Assembly (NCBI GenBank): GCA_934541105.1
Contig: CAKTDA010000004.1
Coordinates: 62,001 to 126,000 of the forward strand
Reading direction: 5' to 3'
Source of the DNA: an uncultured Luteitalea sp.
GTDB lineage: Bacteria > Acidobacteriota > Vicinamibacteria > Vicinamibacterales > Vicinamibacteraceae
Length of the DNA: 64,000 nt
Below the pieces are notes generated by a model. It was given only the letters and a program-made list of their open reading frames with translations, did not search any database and had not been told where the DNA came from. This document shows, in pieces, positions 24,668 to 32,623 of the stretch (its first letter is position 1; each line of letters begins with the position of its first letter). Both the position numbers and the translations under genes were made by a program.

Positions 24668-27483
24668 CAGAAGGCCGAGAAGCTGAAGTTGAGTGAGAAC
24701 GTCCGCCCGAACGTGAAGTACCGCTGGCGCAGGTCGCCCTGCGTGAACTCGTACGCGCCGTTGGTCAGGTTGTCGCCGCTGAGGCGCAGCGTGAGGCGGC
24801 GGAACAGCCGCTGCGAGAAGACGACGTCGAGCTGGTTGCGCCCTTCCTGGATGATGTCGGGCAGCCCGGAGGCGCCGACGTCGGTGATGCGGTCGCCGAC
24901 GACGTTCCAGAGCACGCGCAGCGAGGCGTCGCCGGCGCGTCCTTCCGCCATCACGTTGAACAGGTTGTTGGACTGTCCGGCGAGCGGCCGCTCGAGCGAG
25001 GTCTGCACCTGGGCCGCGGCCGATGACAGCGTGACCTTCGAGTCGATGTACGAGTAGTTGGCGCCGACGAAGAACCAGTCGCTCAGCCGCTTGCGCGCCT
25101 CGAGCTCGAGGCCGACGTTACGGGCGCTGTCGGCGTTCGTGTACGAGGTCCGGATGTTGGCCGTCGGCTCGAGGATCCGCTCGATGGGGTCGTCGAACTG
25201 CTTGTAGAAGACGCTGACCGCCAGCACCTCCTCGGCGCGCGGGAAGATCTCGTAGCGGGCGTCGAAGTTGCGGATCAGCGCCTGCCGCAGGTTCGGGTTG
25301 CCGACGCTCGCGCGGCCGCCGACGACGTCGGTGAACTCGAAGGGTGCGAGCTCGCGGAACTCCGGACGGTTGGCGGTCTGGCTGAAGCCGAGGCGGACGT
25401 TGGACGAGGGCGTGACCGAGTACACGACGTTGAGCGACGGGAACAGGTTTGTCTCGTCGAGCGATGCCTCGATGACCTGCGGGTCGAACGAGAGGCTGAA
25501 GAGGTCGCGCGTGTTGACGTCCTGGCGGAAGTTCTCGAGGCGGACGCCGGCGATGAGGCGCGCGCGGGCGGTCAGCGCGACGTCGGTCATGGCGTAGCCG
25601 GCGGCGACCTGCTGGCTGGCGTCGTAGAAGTCGGTCGTGCGCGTCTCCTCCTTCAGCTCGAACCGGTCGGGCCCGATGTTCTGCGGAGTGAAGAGCGACT
25701 CGGGCGGCGCCGTGAGGTCGAGCCCGGTCAGGTTGAGCGGCACCATGCGGAACCGGCGCGACTGGAAGTCACGCTGCCGATCGAGGAACGCGCCGCCGAC
25801 CTTGAACTGGAGTGCCCGGCCGCCGATGGACCGCAGCATCGACCAGTTCAGCTGGCCGTCGATCGTCTCGTCGTCGAGCGTGTTGAACATGCGGAAGCCG
25901 CTCTGCGAGAGGTCGGCGAACTCGAACGCATCGGCCGGGTTGATGGCCTGGTAGATCGTCTCGCGCAGGTCCGGCTCGTCGCGATCGCCGCGCCCGTAGC
26001 CGACGCGCCAGTCGATGCGCGTGTTGCCGGCACCGGCAAAGAAGTGATCGCCCGAGAGGTTGGTGCTGGTGATGCGCTCCTCGGTCCAGAAGAGGCGCTG
26101 TGCCTGCTGGTGGCGCCCGGCCTCGCCGTTGAAGCCGCTGTAGCGGCGCGCTTCGTCTTCACCGGTGTTCGAGAGGAAGTTGTCGAACGAGACGCGGTGG
26201 GTCGGCGTGAACTGGTAGGCGAGGTTGGCAACCACGCCCATGTTGGCGCGCGTGGTGGCGTAGTCGAAGTCGTAGTCCACGAAGTTCTCGAGCTGGTTGC
26301 CCTGCCCGAGCACGTAGGTGATCTGCTTGTCCTGGTGATAGAGCTCGCGGTAGTTCTGCGAGTAACTGGCGACCACGCCGAGCTTGCCGAAGCGGTTGCC
26401 GAAGACCATGTCGAAGCTCTGGTTCGGATCGCCCGTCGCCGGCACCAGCGACCACGTGTTGCCGAACGACTCCCCGAACGTCTCGAGCTGCGTCTGCGTG
26501 AAGCCGACGTCCGGCGTGAAGCGGCCGGCGCCCCGGATCACGCGCGTGTCGGGGATGATGCCCGGCAGCGCGCGGCTGCCCTTGCCGAAGCCGAAGTAGT
26601 CGTTGCCGCTGCTGCGGTAGCTGAAGCCGTCCTTGCCGGTCGTCTGGTCGTTGAGGCCGACGCCGAACCCGATGTTGAACACGGGCTGCGTCGGGAACTT
26701 CAGCGGCTCGATCTGCACGAGCCCGCCCGCGAACTCCGCGCTCTGATCGGGCGAGTACGTCTTTGCCACCTTCACGTTGTCCACGAGCCCGGCCGGGAAC
26801 AGGTCCAGCGACACGACCCGGCGCTCTGGCTCGGTCGTCGGCAGCGAGACCCCGCCGAGCGTCGTGCTGCTGTAGCGCTCACCGAGGCCGCGCACGAACA
26901 CGTAGCCGTCGCCGACGACCGACAGGCCCGTGACGCGCGAGAGGCCCGCGGCCGCGTTGCCGTCGTTGTTGGCCTTCATCTCGGCGGCGCCGAGGTTGTC
27001 GGAGACGACCGCGGACCGCTTCCGCTCGATGAGCTGGGCCTCGGCGGTCGAGGAGTTCGCGTCGGTCACGTCCGCCCGCACCGTCACCTGCTCGGCGAAG
27101 CCCGCCATCGCGAGGCCCACGTCGGCGGTGACGGGCGTCGCCGGCGTGACGTCGACGTTCACGGTGCGCTCGACGTAGCCGTCGAGCGTGATGCGCAGCG
27201 TGTGCGACCCCGGCAGCAGGTCGAGGGCATAGCGGCCGTCCACGTCGGTGTAGACCACCTCCGTGGTGCCCACGACTTCGACCGGGACGCCCGGCAGCGG
27301 CACGGCCTGCTGTCGATCAAGCACCCGCCCGCTGACGCGGACCGTGCGAGCGGTCGCCGTGACGGCCGATGGCGTCGTGCTGGCCGTTTGCGCGCCGGCG
27401 GCTGAAGGGACCAGTGTCGTGCAGAGGATCGCTGTCGCAGCAGGGATCGTCCGCAGCGCGCCGGCCAGGGAACGAGACGTCAT
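24667..27483 (-). CDS. TonB-dependent outer-membrane receptor with CarboxypepD_reg-like domain
   Basis: 938-residue outer-membrane receptor. Signal peptide (TAILCTTLVPSAAGAQ), then a CarboxypepD_reg-like Ig domain (VRVSGRVLDRQQAVPLPGV, DVDGRYALDLLPGSHTL) at about residues 45-125, then the plug (VSDNLGAAEMKANNDGN, then YVFVRGLGERYSSTTLGGV) and a long barrel ending in ...SLNFSFSAF with terminal Phe, as barrel proteins have. Start ATG at 27483 has GAGGAG just upstream. Substrate unknown; such receptors take up oligosaccharides, peptides or metal complexes. First gene of a three-gene leftward operon with the beta-helix and lipoprotein genes. Confidence 0.93.
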   Translation of the reverse strand: MTSRSLAGALRTIPAATAILCTTLVPSAAGAQTASTTPSAVTATARTVRVSGRVLDRQQAVPLPGVPVEVVGTTEVVYTDVDGRYALDLLPGSHTLRITLDGYVERTVNVDVTPATPVTADVGLAMAGFAEQVTVRADVTDANSSTAEAQLIERKRSAVVSDNLGAAEMKANNDGNAAAGLSRVTGLSVVGDGYVFVRGLGERYSSTTLGGVSLPTTEPERRVVSLDLFPAGLVDNVKVAKTYSPDQSAEFAGGLVQIEPLKFPTQPVFNIGFGVGLNDQTTGKDGFSYRSSGNDYFGFGKGSRALPGIIPDTRVIRGAGRFTPDVGFTQTQLETFGESFGNTWSLVPATGDPNQSFDMVFGNRFGKLGVVASYSQNYRELYHQDKQITYVLGQGNQLENFVDYDFDYATTRANMGVVANLAYQFTPTHRVSFDNFLSNTGEDEARRYSGFNGEAGRHQQAQRLFWTEERITSTNLSGDHFFAGAGNTRIDWRVGYGRGDRDEPDLRETIYQAINPADAFEFADLSQSGFRMFNTLDDETIDGQLNWSMLRSIGGRALQFKVGGAFLDRQRDFQSRRFRMVPLNLTGLDLTAPPESLFTPQNIGPDRFELKEETRTTDFYDASQQVAAGYAMTDVALTARARLIAGVRLENFRQDVNTRDLFSLSFDPQVIEASLDETNLFPSLNVVYSVTPSSNVRLGFSQTANRPEFRELAPFEFTDVVGGRASVGNPNLRQALIRNFDARYEIFPRAEEVLAVSVFYKQFDDPIERILEPTANIRTSYTNADSARNVGLELEARKRLSDWFFVGANYSYIDSKVTLSSAAAQVQTSLERPLAGQSNNLFNVMAEGRAGDASLRVLWNVVGDRITDVGASGLPDIIQEGRNQLDVVFSQRLFRRLTLRLSGDNLTNGAYEFTQGDLRQRYFTFGRTFSLNFSFSAF

Positions 27484-27631
27484 GAGCTCCTCACGGAAAG
27501 GGAAGGCGCCCCATGCCGGACATCGCCACGGGGCCGCACCGGGCCACGTTACGAAGACGATGTAACCGGGCTGCCACGCGTGCGTTTCACCGCGGTAAAC
27601 AAACGGCAGGGACTCATCCATGGCGCCGCGG

Positions 27632-27660
27632 TTGGTTGCCGCGCACAGATCGGCTAAGGT
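27632..27660 (+). promoter_or_regulatory. Candidate promoter of the GT2 gene, very close to its start
   Basis: TTGGTT (27632-27637), 17-bp spacer, TAAGGT (27655-27660). The -10 ends six bases before the ATG at 27667, so transcription would begin at or next to the start codon and give a leaderless message. Inference from motif spacing. Confidence 0.4.
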
Positions 27661-27666
27661 GGGCGG

Positions 27667-28854
27667 ATGATGCCGGACCTCGACATCTCGGTCGTGATGC
27701 CCTGCCTGAACGAGGCCGAGACGCTCGCGGCGTGCATCACCAAGGCGCAGGAAGGCATCGCGCGCGAGGGGCTCGCCGGCGAGGTCGTCATTGCCGACAA
27801 CGGGTCCACCGATGGGTCCGTCGCCATCGCACGGGCTGGCGGCGCGCGCGTCGTCCACGTCGCCGATCGCGGCTACGGCAACGCCTACCGGGCCGGCATC
27901 GCGGCGGCCCGCGGTCGCATCGTCGTCATGGGCGACTCGGACGACACCTACGACTTCTCGAAGCTGGGGGCGATTGTCGCGCCGCTGCGCGAGGGCGCCG
28001 ACATGGTGCTCGGGTCACGCCTGCGCGGCGACATCACGCCGGGCGCGATGCCGTGGCTGCACCGCTACATCGGCAACCCGGCGCTGTCGTTCATCCTGAA
28101 CCTCTTCTACCGCACGCGCATCTCGGATACGCACAGCGGCTTCCGGGCCTTCGATCGCCGGGCGCTCGTCGGGCTCGGCCTGCGGTCGGGCGGCATGGAG
28201 TTCGCGTCCGAGATGCTGATCGTCGCGGCGCGGGCCGGCTGGCGCATCGCGGAAGTGCCGATCACCTACCACGCGCGCGCGGGCGACTCGAAGCTGCGGA
28301 CGTTCCGCGACGGCTGGCGCCACCTGCGGCTGCTGCTGCAGTACAGCCCGCTGCACCTCTTCCTGCTGCCCGGCGTCGCGATGGCCGTGATCGGGCTCGT
28401 CATGCAGCTCGTGCTGCTGCGGGGGCCGATCGAGGTCTTCGGCCGGTTCGTGGACTTCCACTTCATGTTCGTGGGCGGCCTGCTCGCGAACCTCGGGACG
28501 CAGATCCTGATGCTCGGGCTCTTTGCCACGACCTGGCAGCGGCAGCCGGGGTGGTTCACGCTCGAACGCGGGCTCGTCGCGGGCGGCGTGCTGTTTGTCG
28601 TGGGCATGGTCACGAACGCGGCGATCTTCGTCCGCTGGCTGACCGAGGGCTTCGAAGGCCCGGTCGCCGTCATCAGGTTCGCGATTCTCGCGCTGACGTT
28701 GACCGGCATCGGGCTCCAGGTGCTGTTCGGGTCCTTCTACCTCGACCTCGTGCGCGCACTGCGCCAGCCGGGTGGGGCCCCTGACTACGTGGAAGACCCC
28801 GACGTGCCGGCCGCGGCGCCGGTGGCCCACGTCGTGCCGCCGGGAGTCCGGTGA
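27667..28854 (+). CDS. Family 2 glycosyltransferase, DPM/polyprenyl type
   Basis: 395-residue GT-A glycosyltransferase. N-terminal domain: ISVVMPCLNEAETL, nucleotide-binding IADNGSTDGS, and a metal-binding DSDDTYDFSKL; HSGFRAFDRRAL and ITYHARAGDSKLRTFRDG follow. The C-terminal ~150 residues form about four membrane helices, as in polyprenyl-phosphate sugar transferases. It probably moves a sugar from a nucleotide donor to a lipid carrier for surface glycan or protein glycosylation. It overlaps the following methyltransferase by four bases (GTGA), implying a joint pathway. Confidence 0.92.
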   Translation: MMPDLDISVVMPCLNEAETLAACITKAQEGIAREGLAGEVVIADNGSTDGSVAIARAGGARVVHVADRGYGNAYRAGIAAARGRIVVMGDSDDTYDFSKLGAIVAPLREGADMVLGSRLRGDITPGAMPWLHRYIGNPALSFILNLFYRTRISDTHSGFRAFDRRALVGLGLRSGGMEFASEMLIVAARAGWRIAEVPITYHARAGDSKLRTFRDGWRHLRLLLQYSPLHLFLLPGVAMAVIGLVMQLVLLRGPIEVFGRFVDFHFMFVGGLLANLGTQILMLGLFATTWQRQPGWFTLERGLVAGGVLFVVGMVTNAAIFVRWLTEGFEGPVAVIRFAILALTLTGIGLQVLFGSFYLDLVRALRQPGGAPDYVEDPDVPAAAPVAHVVPPGVR

Positions 28855-29609
28855 CACAGTCGATCGAGGCCGAGCGCGTCCACGAGGACGCCTGGTATCG
28901 GCGTGTCGCATCCGAAGGCTTCTTCGAACGGGAGGGATTCCGGCAGCTGCGGGCGGCGAACCTGCGCGCGCTGCGGCGGCGCGTGCCGTTCGAGGCGTCG
29001 TGGCGCGTGCTGTCGATTGGCTGCGGCTCCGGCGAGTACGAACTCGAGATCGCCAGGAGCGTCGCGCGTGTCGTCGGGATCGACCTCTCGCCGGTGGCCA
29101 TCGAGTCGGCGCAGCGCCGGGCGTCGCGTGCAGGCGTCACCAACGTCGAGTTCGTCGCCGCCGCCATTGGCGATGCGTCGATGCCCACCGACGTCTTCGA
29201 CGCGGTGATGGCGTTCGGCGTGCTGCACCACCTCGGCGACGCCGGTCGGCTGGAGGCCCTGCGCCACGCCCATGAGGTCCTGCGGCCGGGCGGGTGGTTC
29301 TACGCGCGCGATCCCAACGCGCGCGGGTTGCTGCGCCGGCTCGCCGGGCCGCTCGCGCGGCGGTCGGAGTTCCACAGCCCCAACGAGGCCGCGATCGACC
29401 CGCGCATCGTGCGCCACGACGTCGCGACCGCAGGCTTCCGCGACGTCCGCGTGGACTACACCGACGTCGTCGCCGGTCCGCTGCCGTGGCTCGTCGCGTC
29501 GTCGAGCACGGTGTTGTGGCGTGCCGTCGGCGCGTTCGACAGGACGTGGCTTGCCGTGCCGGGGCTGCGTGTGCTGGCCTCGCAGTTCGCGATTGCCGCC
29601 CGACGCTGA
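28851..29609 (+). CDS. Class I SAM-dependent methyltransferase
   Basis: 252-residue Rossmann-fold methyltransferase. SAM motif I is VLSIGCGSGEYELEIA (near residue 48), followed by the acidic VVGIDLSPVAIESAQRR and post-motif FDAVMAFGVLHHLGDAGR. It lacks obvious membrane segments. The GTG start overlaps the stop of the GT2 gene. A lipid, glycan or small aromatic substrate are all possible; the coupling to a polyprenyl-type glycosyltransferase favours a cell-envelope product. It ends about 40 bp from the convergent phoR. Confidence 0.87.
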   Translation: MTQSIEAERVHEDAWYRRVASEGFFEREGFRQLRAANLRALRRRVPFEASWRVLSIGCGSGEYELEIARSVARVVGIDLSPVAIESAQRRASRAGVTNVEFVAAAIGDASMPTDVFDAVMAFGVLHHLGDAGRLEALRHAHEVLRPGGWFYARDPNARGLLRRLAGPLARRSEFHSPNEAAIDPRIVRHDVATAGFRDVRVDYTDVVAGPLPWLVASSSTVLWRAVGAFDRTWLAVPGLRVLASQFAIAARR

Positions 29610-29649
29610 CGACGGCCGCTCTTCGAGCAGTGAACGGCGCGACGGCAAT

Positions 29650-31029
29650 CTATCGGACGCGCGGCAGCGTGATCGTGAACAGCGCGCCGCCTTCGGGGCG
29701 GTTTGTCGCACTCACGGTGCCACCGTGCAGTCCCACGAGGTGGCGCACGATCGACAGGCCGAGCCCGGTGCCGCCCGACTCGCGCGATCGCGCCTTGTCC
29801 ACCCGATAGAACCGCTCGAACACGCGGAGCAGTTCCGCGTCCGGGATGCCCTGGCCGGTGTCGGCGACCGAGAGCCGCACGTGCGAGGCGTCGGCCGTCG
29901 CGCCGAGTTCGATGCGGCTGCCCTCGGGCGTGTAGGCCGAGGCGTTCTCCACGAGGTTGCGGAGCGCGTCGTGCATCTTGGCGGGATCGCACATGATGAC
30001 GAGGGACGGCGGCACCACGGCGAGCGACACGTGCTGATCGCGCGGCGCCGTCATGGGCTGCAGGTCCGACGCGACGCCGCTGAACAGCGTCTCCACCGAC
30101 ACGTCGACGAGCTCGAGCCCCTCCTGGCCGGCGTCGAGCCGCGCGAGGCGCAGCAGGTCCTTCACGAGGCGTTCCATGCGCGCCGAGTGGCGGGCGATGA
30201 TCTCGAGGAACCGGGTGGCCTCCTCGCCGCTCGGCGGCGCGTCGAGCAGCGCCTCGACGTATCCGCGAATCGCGGTCAACGGCGTGCGCAGTTCGTGCGA
30301 CACGTTCGCGACGAAATCGCGACGGATGCGATCGGCGCGTCGCAGGTCGGTGATGTCGTGCAGGACGAGGACGGCGCCGCGGCTGTCGGGCGTGATGGCC
30401 GGTGAGCAGCGGGCGATGAACGTCTGGCCCGGGTCCCGTCCGATGGCGAGCTCGAGGCCGCCCGGCTGTTCCCCCTGGAGCGCCTGCGAGATCTGCTCCG
30501 CGATGTCGGGATGTCGAATCAGCTCGACGTAGTGCCTGTCGATGGGCGAGGCGTCGAGGCGCAGCAGGCGCCGCGCCGCTTCGTTGGCAATCTGCACGTG
30601 GCCGCGCTCGTCCACGACGATCACGCCCTCGACCATGCCCGACAGCACGGCTTCGAGCCGGGCGCGATCGCGCGCCATGTCGCCGAGCCGCGCGTCGAGC
30701 GACGTGCCCGCGGCATTGACGGCACGGGCCACGCGTCCGAGCGCGTCGCCCCGCGTCTCGGGCAGTCTTGCCCGCGCCTCGCCGCTGCCGAGGCCGCGGA
30801 TGGCGCTGACCACGTCGCCGATGCGATCGTCCACGACGGTCGAGGCCATCCACGCCGTGAGCACCGCCGACACCGCGGCGGTCGCGATGCCGATGAGGCC
30901 CACGCGCAGCAGGAAGCCCGGCGTGGCGGCGAGCGGCTGCTGCGTCACCCATGCCACGCCGAGCGTGAAGAGCGGCGTGAAGATGGCGGTCTGGAGCGCC
31001 GTGAGCAGGACGAAGGTCGGAACGCGCAC
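29650..31029 (-). CDS. phoR: PhoR-type sensor histidine kinase
   Basis: 459-residue membrane kinase. Two N-terminal membrane helices (residues ~5-60), a HAMP-like stretch, a PAS domain (VLSGMVEGVIVVDERGHVQI), HisKA with the phospho-His in FVANVSHELRTPLTAIRGY, then HATPase motifs N (LRNLVENASAYTPEG), G1 (DTGQGIPD) and G2 (GGTGLGLSIVRHLVG). The short periplasmic part and PAS are as in PhoR, which reads PstSCAB-PhoU status. Start GTG at 31029 shares one base with the phoB stop (TAGTG). Adjacent PhoB-type regulator confirms the pair, but naming as phosphate sensor is by family resemblance. Confidence 0.9.
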   Translation of the reverse strand: MRVPTFVLLTALQTAIFTPLFTLGVAWVTQQPLAATPGFLLRVGLIGIATAAVSAVLTAWMASTVVDDRIGDVVSAIRGLGSGEARARLPETRGDALGRVARAVNAAGTSLDARLGDMARDRARLEAVLSGMVEGVIVVDERGHVQIANEAARRLLRLDASPIDRHYVELIRHPDIAEQISQALQGEQPGGLELAIGRDPGQTFIARCSPAITPDSRGAVLVLHDITDLRRADRIRRDFVANVSHELRTPLTAIRGYVEALLDAPPSGEEATRFLEIIARHSARMERLVKDLLRLARLDAGQEGLELVDVSVETLFSGVASDLQPMTAPRDQHVSLAVVPPSLVIMCDPAKMHDALRNLVENASAYTPEGSRIELGATADASHVRLSVADTGQGIPDAELLRVFERFYRVDKARSRESGGTGLGLSIVRHLVGLHGGTVSATNRPEGGALFTITLPRVR

Positions 31030-31709
31030 TACTTCAACTTGTACCCGAACTGCTTGACGGTTTCGATCGCGTCCGCAAGTACGGGGATTTTCTCGCGCAG
31101 CCGGCGCACGTGCACGTCCACCGTGCGCGATCCGCCCGTGTACTGGTAGCCCCAGACGTCGGTCAGCATCAGGTCGCGCGAGAGCACGCGTCCGCGGTGC
31201 TCGAGGAAGTACTGCAGCAGCAGGAACTCCTTGGCGGTGAGCCGCACCTCGTCGCCCTGCGCGGTCACGACGTGTCGCTCGAGGTCCATCCGGATGTCGC
31301 CGTACTCGAGCACGCGCCCGGCCGGCGCCGCCGCGCCGCGCGACGACCGTCGCAGCAGGGCGTTCACGCGCGCCACGACTTCCTTGGCGCTGAACGGCTT
31401 GGTGATGTAGTCGTCGGCGCCGAGTTCGAGACCGACGATGCGGTCGCTCTCCTCGGCGCGCGCGGTGACCATGATGACCGGCATGTCGGCCGTCTGCGGC
31501 TGCGCGCGGAGCTGCCGGCAGATCTCGAGCCCATCGACGCCGGGCAGCATCCGGTCGAGGATGACGAGATCCGGCGTCTGCGTGCGCACGCGCTCGAGCG
31601 CATCGGTCCCCTGCGTCAGCACGTCCACGTCGTGCTCGGCGCGCTCGAGGAAGTGGCGGAGCAGATCCGCGATGTCGGGGTCGTCTTCGACGACGAGGAT
31701 TCGGCTCAT
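31029..31709 (-). CDS. phoB: PhoB-type response regulator
   Basis: 226-residue OmpR-family regulator. Receiver: ILVVEDDPDIADLL, phospho-Asp in LVILDRMLPGVDGLEI, MVTARAEESDRIVG and DDYITKPFSAKEVVAR. Winged helix: LTAKEFLLLQYFLEHRGRV, then GGSRTVDVHVRRLREKI. The sequence VWGYQYTGGSRTVD is typical of PhoB/PhoP-like regulators. It starts inside the last four bases of the upstream DUF3891 gene (ATGA) and is followed at once by the kinase. Likely controls pst and other phosphate genes in the window; no direct binding evidence here. Confidence 0.92.
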   Translation of the reverse strand: MSRILVVEDDPDIADLLRHFLERAEHDVDVLTQGTDALERVRTQTPDLVILDRMLPGVDGLEICRQLRAQPQTADMPVIMVTARAEESDRIVGLELGADDYITKPFSAKEVVARVNALLRRSSRGAAAPAGRVLEYGDIRMDLERHVVTAQGDEVRLTAKEFLLLQYFLEHRGRVLSRDLMLTDVWGYQYTGGSRTVDVHVRRLREKIPVLADAIETVKQFGYKLK

Positions 31710-32440
31710 GACGGCAGGGGCAGGGGGCGTCCGACGAGGCGCCCGGAGAGGGTTTCGACGCCGGCATCGCGGACCGCCGCGCGCAGCTCGTCGTCGGACG
31801 CATACGGCCGGCGCGGGATGCGGCGTGCCGTGACCGCCCAGGCGACGGTCTCGCCGTCGAAGGGGTCAGGCGTCAGCGCGAGCGTGGCGCCGTCGGGCAC
31901 GCCCGTGTAGTAATCGATCTCGAACCGGTCCTGCCATCCGTGGCACAGCGACAGCGAGAGGAGATCGGCCGTCCGCAGCGACGTGTAGTCGCGCAGGAAG
32001 TCCGTGAACGTCGCGCCCGATGCCTCCGCCAGCGCCAAGACCCGGCTGTCGCGCTCGCGCGTCATCGCCTCGAAGAATGCCGCCCACGCCGGGTCGTCTT
32101 CGTACCGCGCGTAGGCCGTGAGTGCGTGGTGCGCGACGAGCGCGGCCTGGTACGGCGTCGCGTCGAGCAACCGGAGCGCGCGCGGCCACACGGCCTGTCG
32201 CCGTCCGGCCGGCAGCCTGATGAAGTCCCACGGCTCGCCGGTCTCCGGGTTCACCACGGGCGCATCGTCTTCATCGATCCAGCCGCAGTCGTGCTCCCGG
32301 GTGGCATGGAGCAGGGCCTCGCGCGTCGGCCGCTCGGGGAGGCCGTCGGCGCGCCAGTGCGCAAGCACCTCGGCAGCCATGGCCGCGTGGTCAGGCTGCC
32401 GGATGAGGAGCCAGCTGTCGCCGTCGGGACGAAGGATCAC
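31706..32440 (-). CDS. DUF3891 family protein
   Basis: 244-residue soluble protein of DUF3891, function unknown. Notable residues are a cluster of His/Asp: RQPDHAAMAAEVLAHW, REHDCGWIDEDDAP and LVAHHALTAYARYED, which resemble an HD-like metal site (inference). It is the first gene of an operon with phoB and phoR, overlapping phoB by four bases. Start taken as GTG at 32440, since the family begins at the VILRPDGDSWLLIRQPDH segment; a longer in-frame reading passes through a tandem heptamer array and is unlikely to be protein. Confidence 0.85.
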   Translation of the reverse strand: MILRPDGDSWLLIRQPDHAAMAAEVLAHWRADGLPERPTREALLHATREHDCGWIDEDDAPVVNPETGEPWDFIRLPAGRRQAVWPRALRLLDATPYQAALVAHHALTAYARYEDDPAWAAFFEAMTRERDSRVLALAEASGATFTDFLRDYTSLRTADLLSLSLCHGWQDRFEIDYYTGVPDGATLALTPDPFDGETVAWAVTARRIPRRPYASDDELRAAVRDAGVETLSGRLVGRPLPLPS

Positions 32441-32483
32441 CGGGGCAGAGTACTGGATCTTCGAGAACCCCGGGGAAAGGGGG

Positions 32484-32518
32484 AAGTCGGAAGTCTGAAG
32501 TCTGAAGTCTGAAGGCAA
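32484..32518. repeat. Heptamer tandem array (GAAGTCT type)
   Basis: Four near-identical 7-bp units (GAAGTCG, then GAAGTCT three times) followed by degenerate units. It lies between the DUF3891 start and the divergent 857-residue gene. The complementary units CAGACnn recur beyond that gene near 35318-35343, so the gene is bracketed by inverted arrays. Confidence 0.75.
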
Positions 32519-32623
32519 GTCCGAAGGGCGAAGAGCAAAGGAAGCGTCTCTGGTGAAGAGCTGATAGGCTGCGCCGCAGCCGGCTCATCCGAGGTGTTGG
32601 CTTCGCACATTCCACGGAGACTC

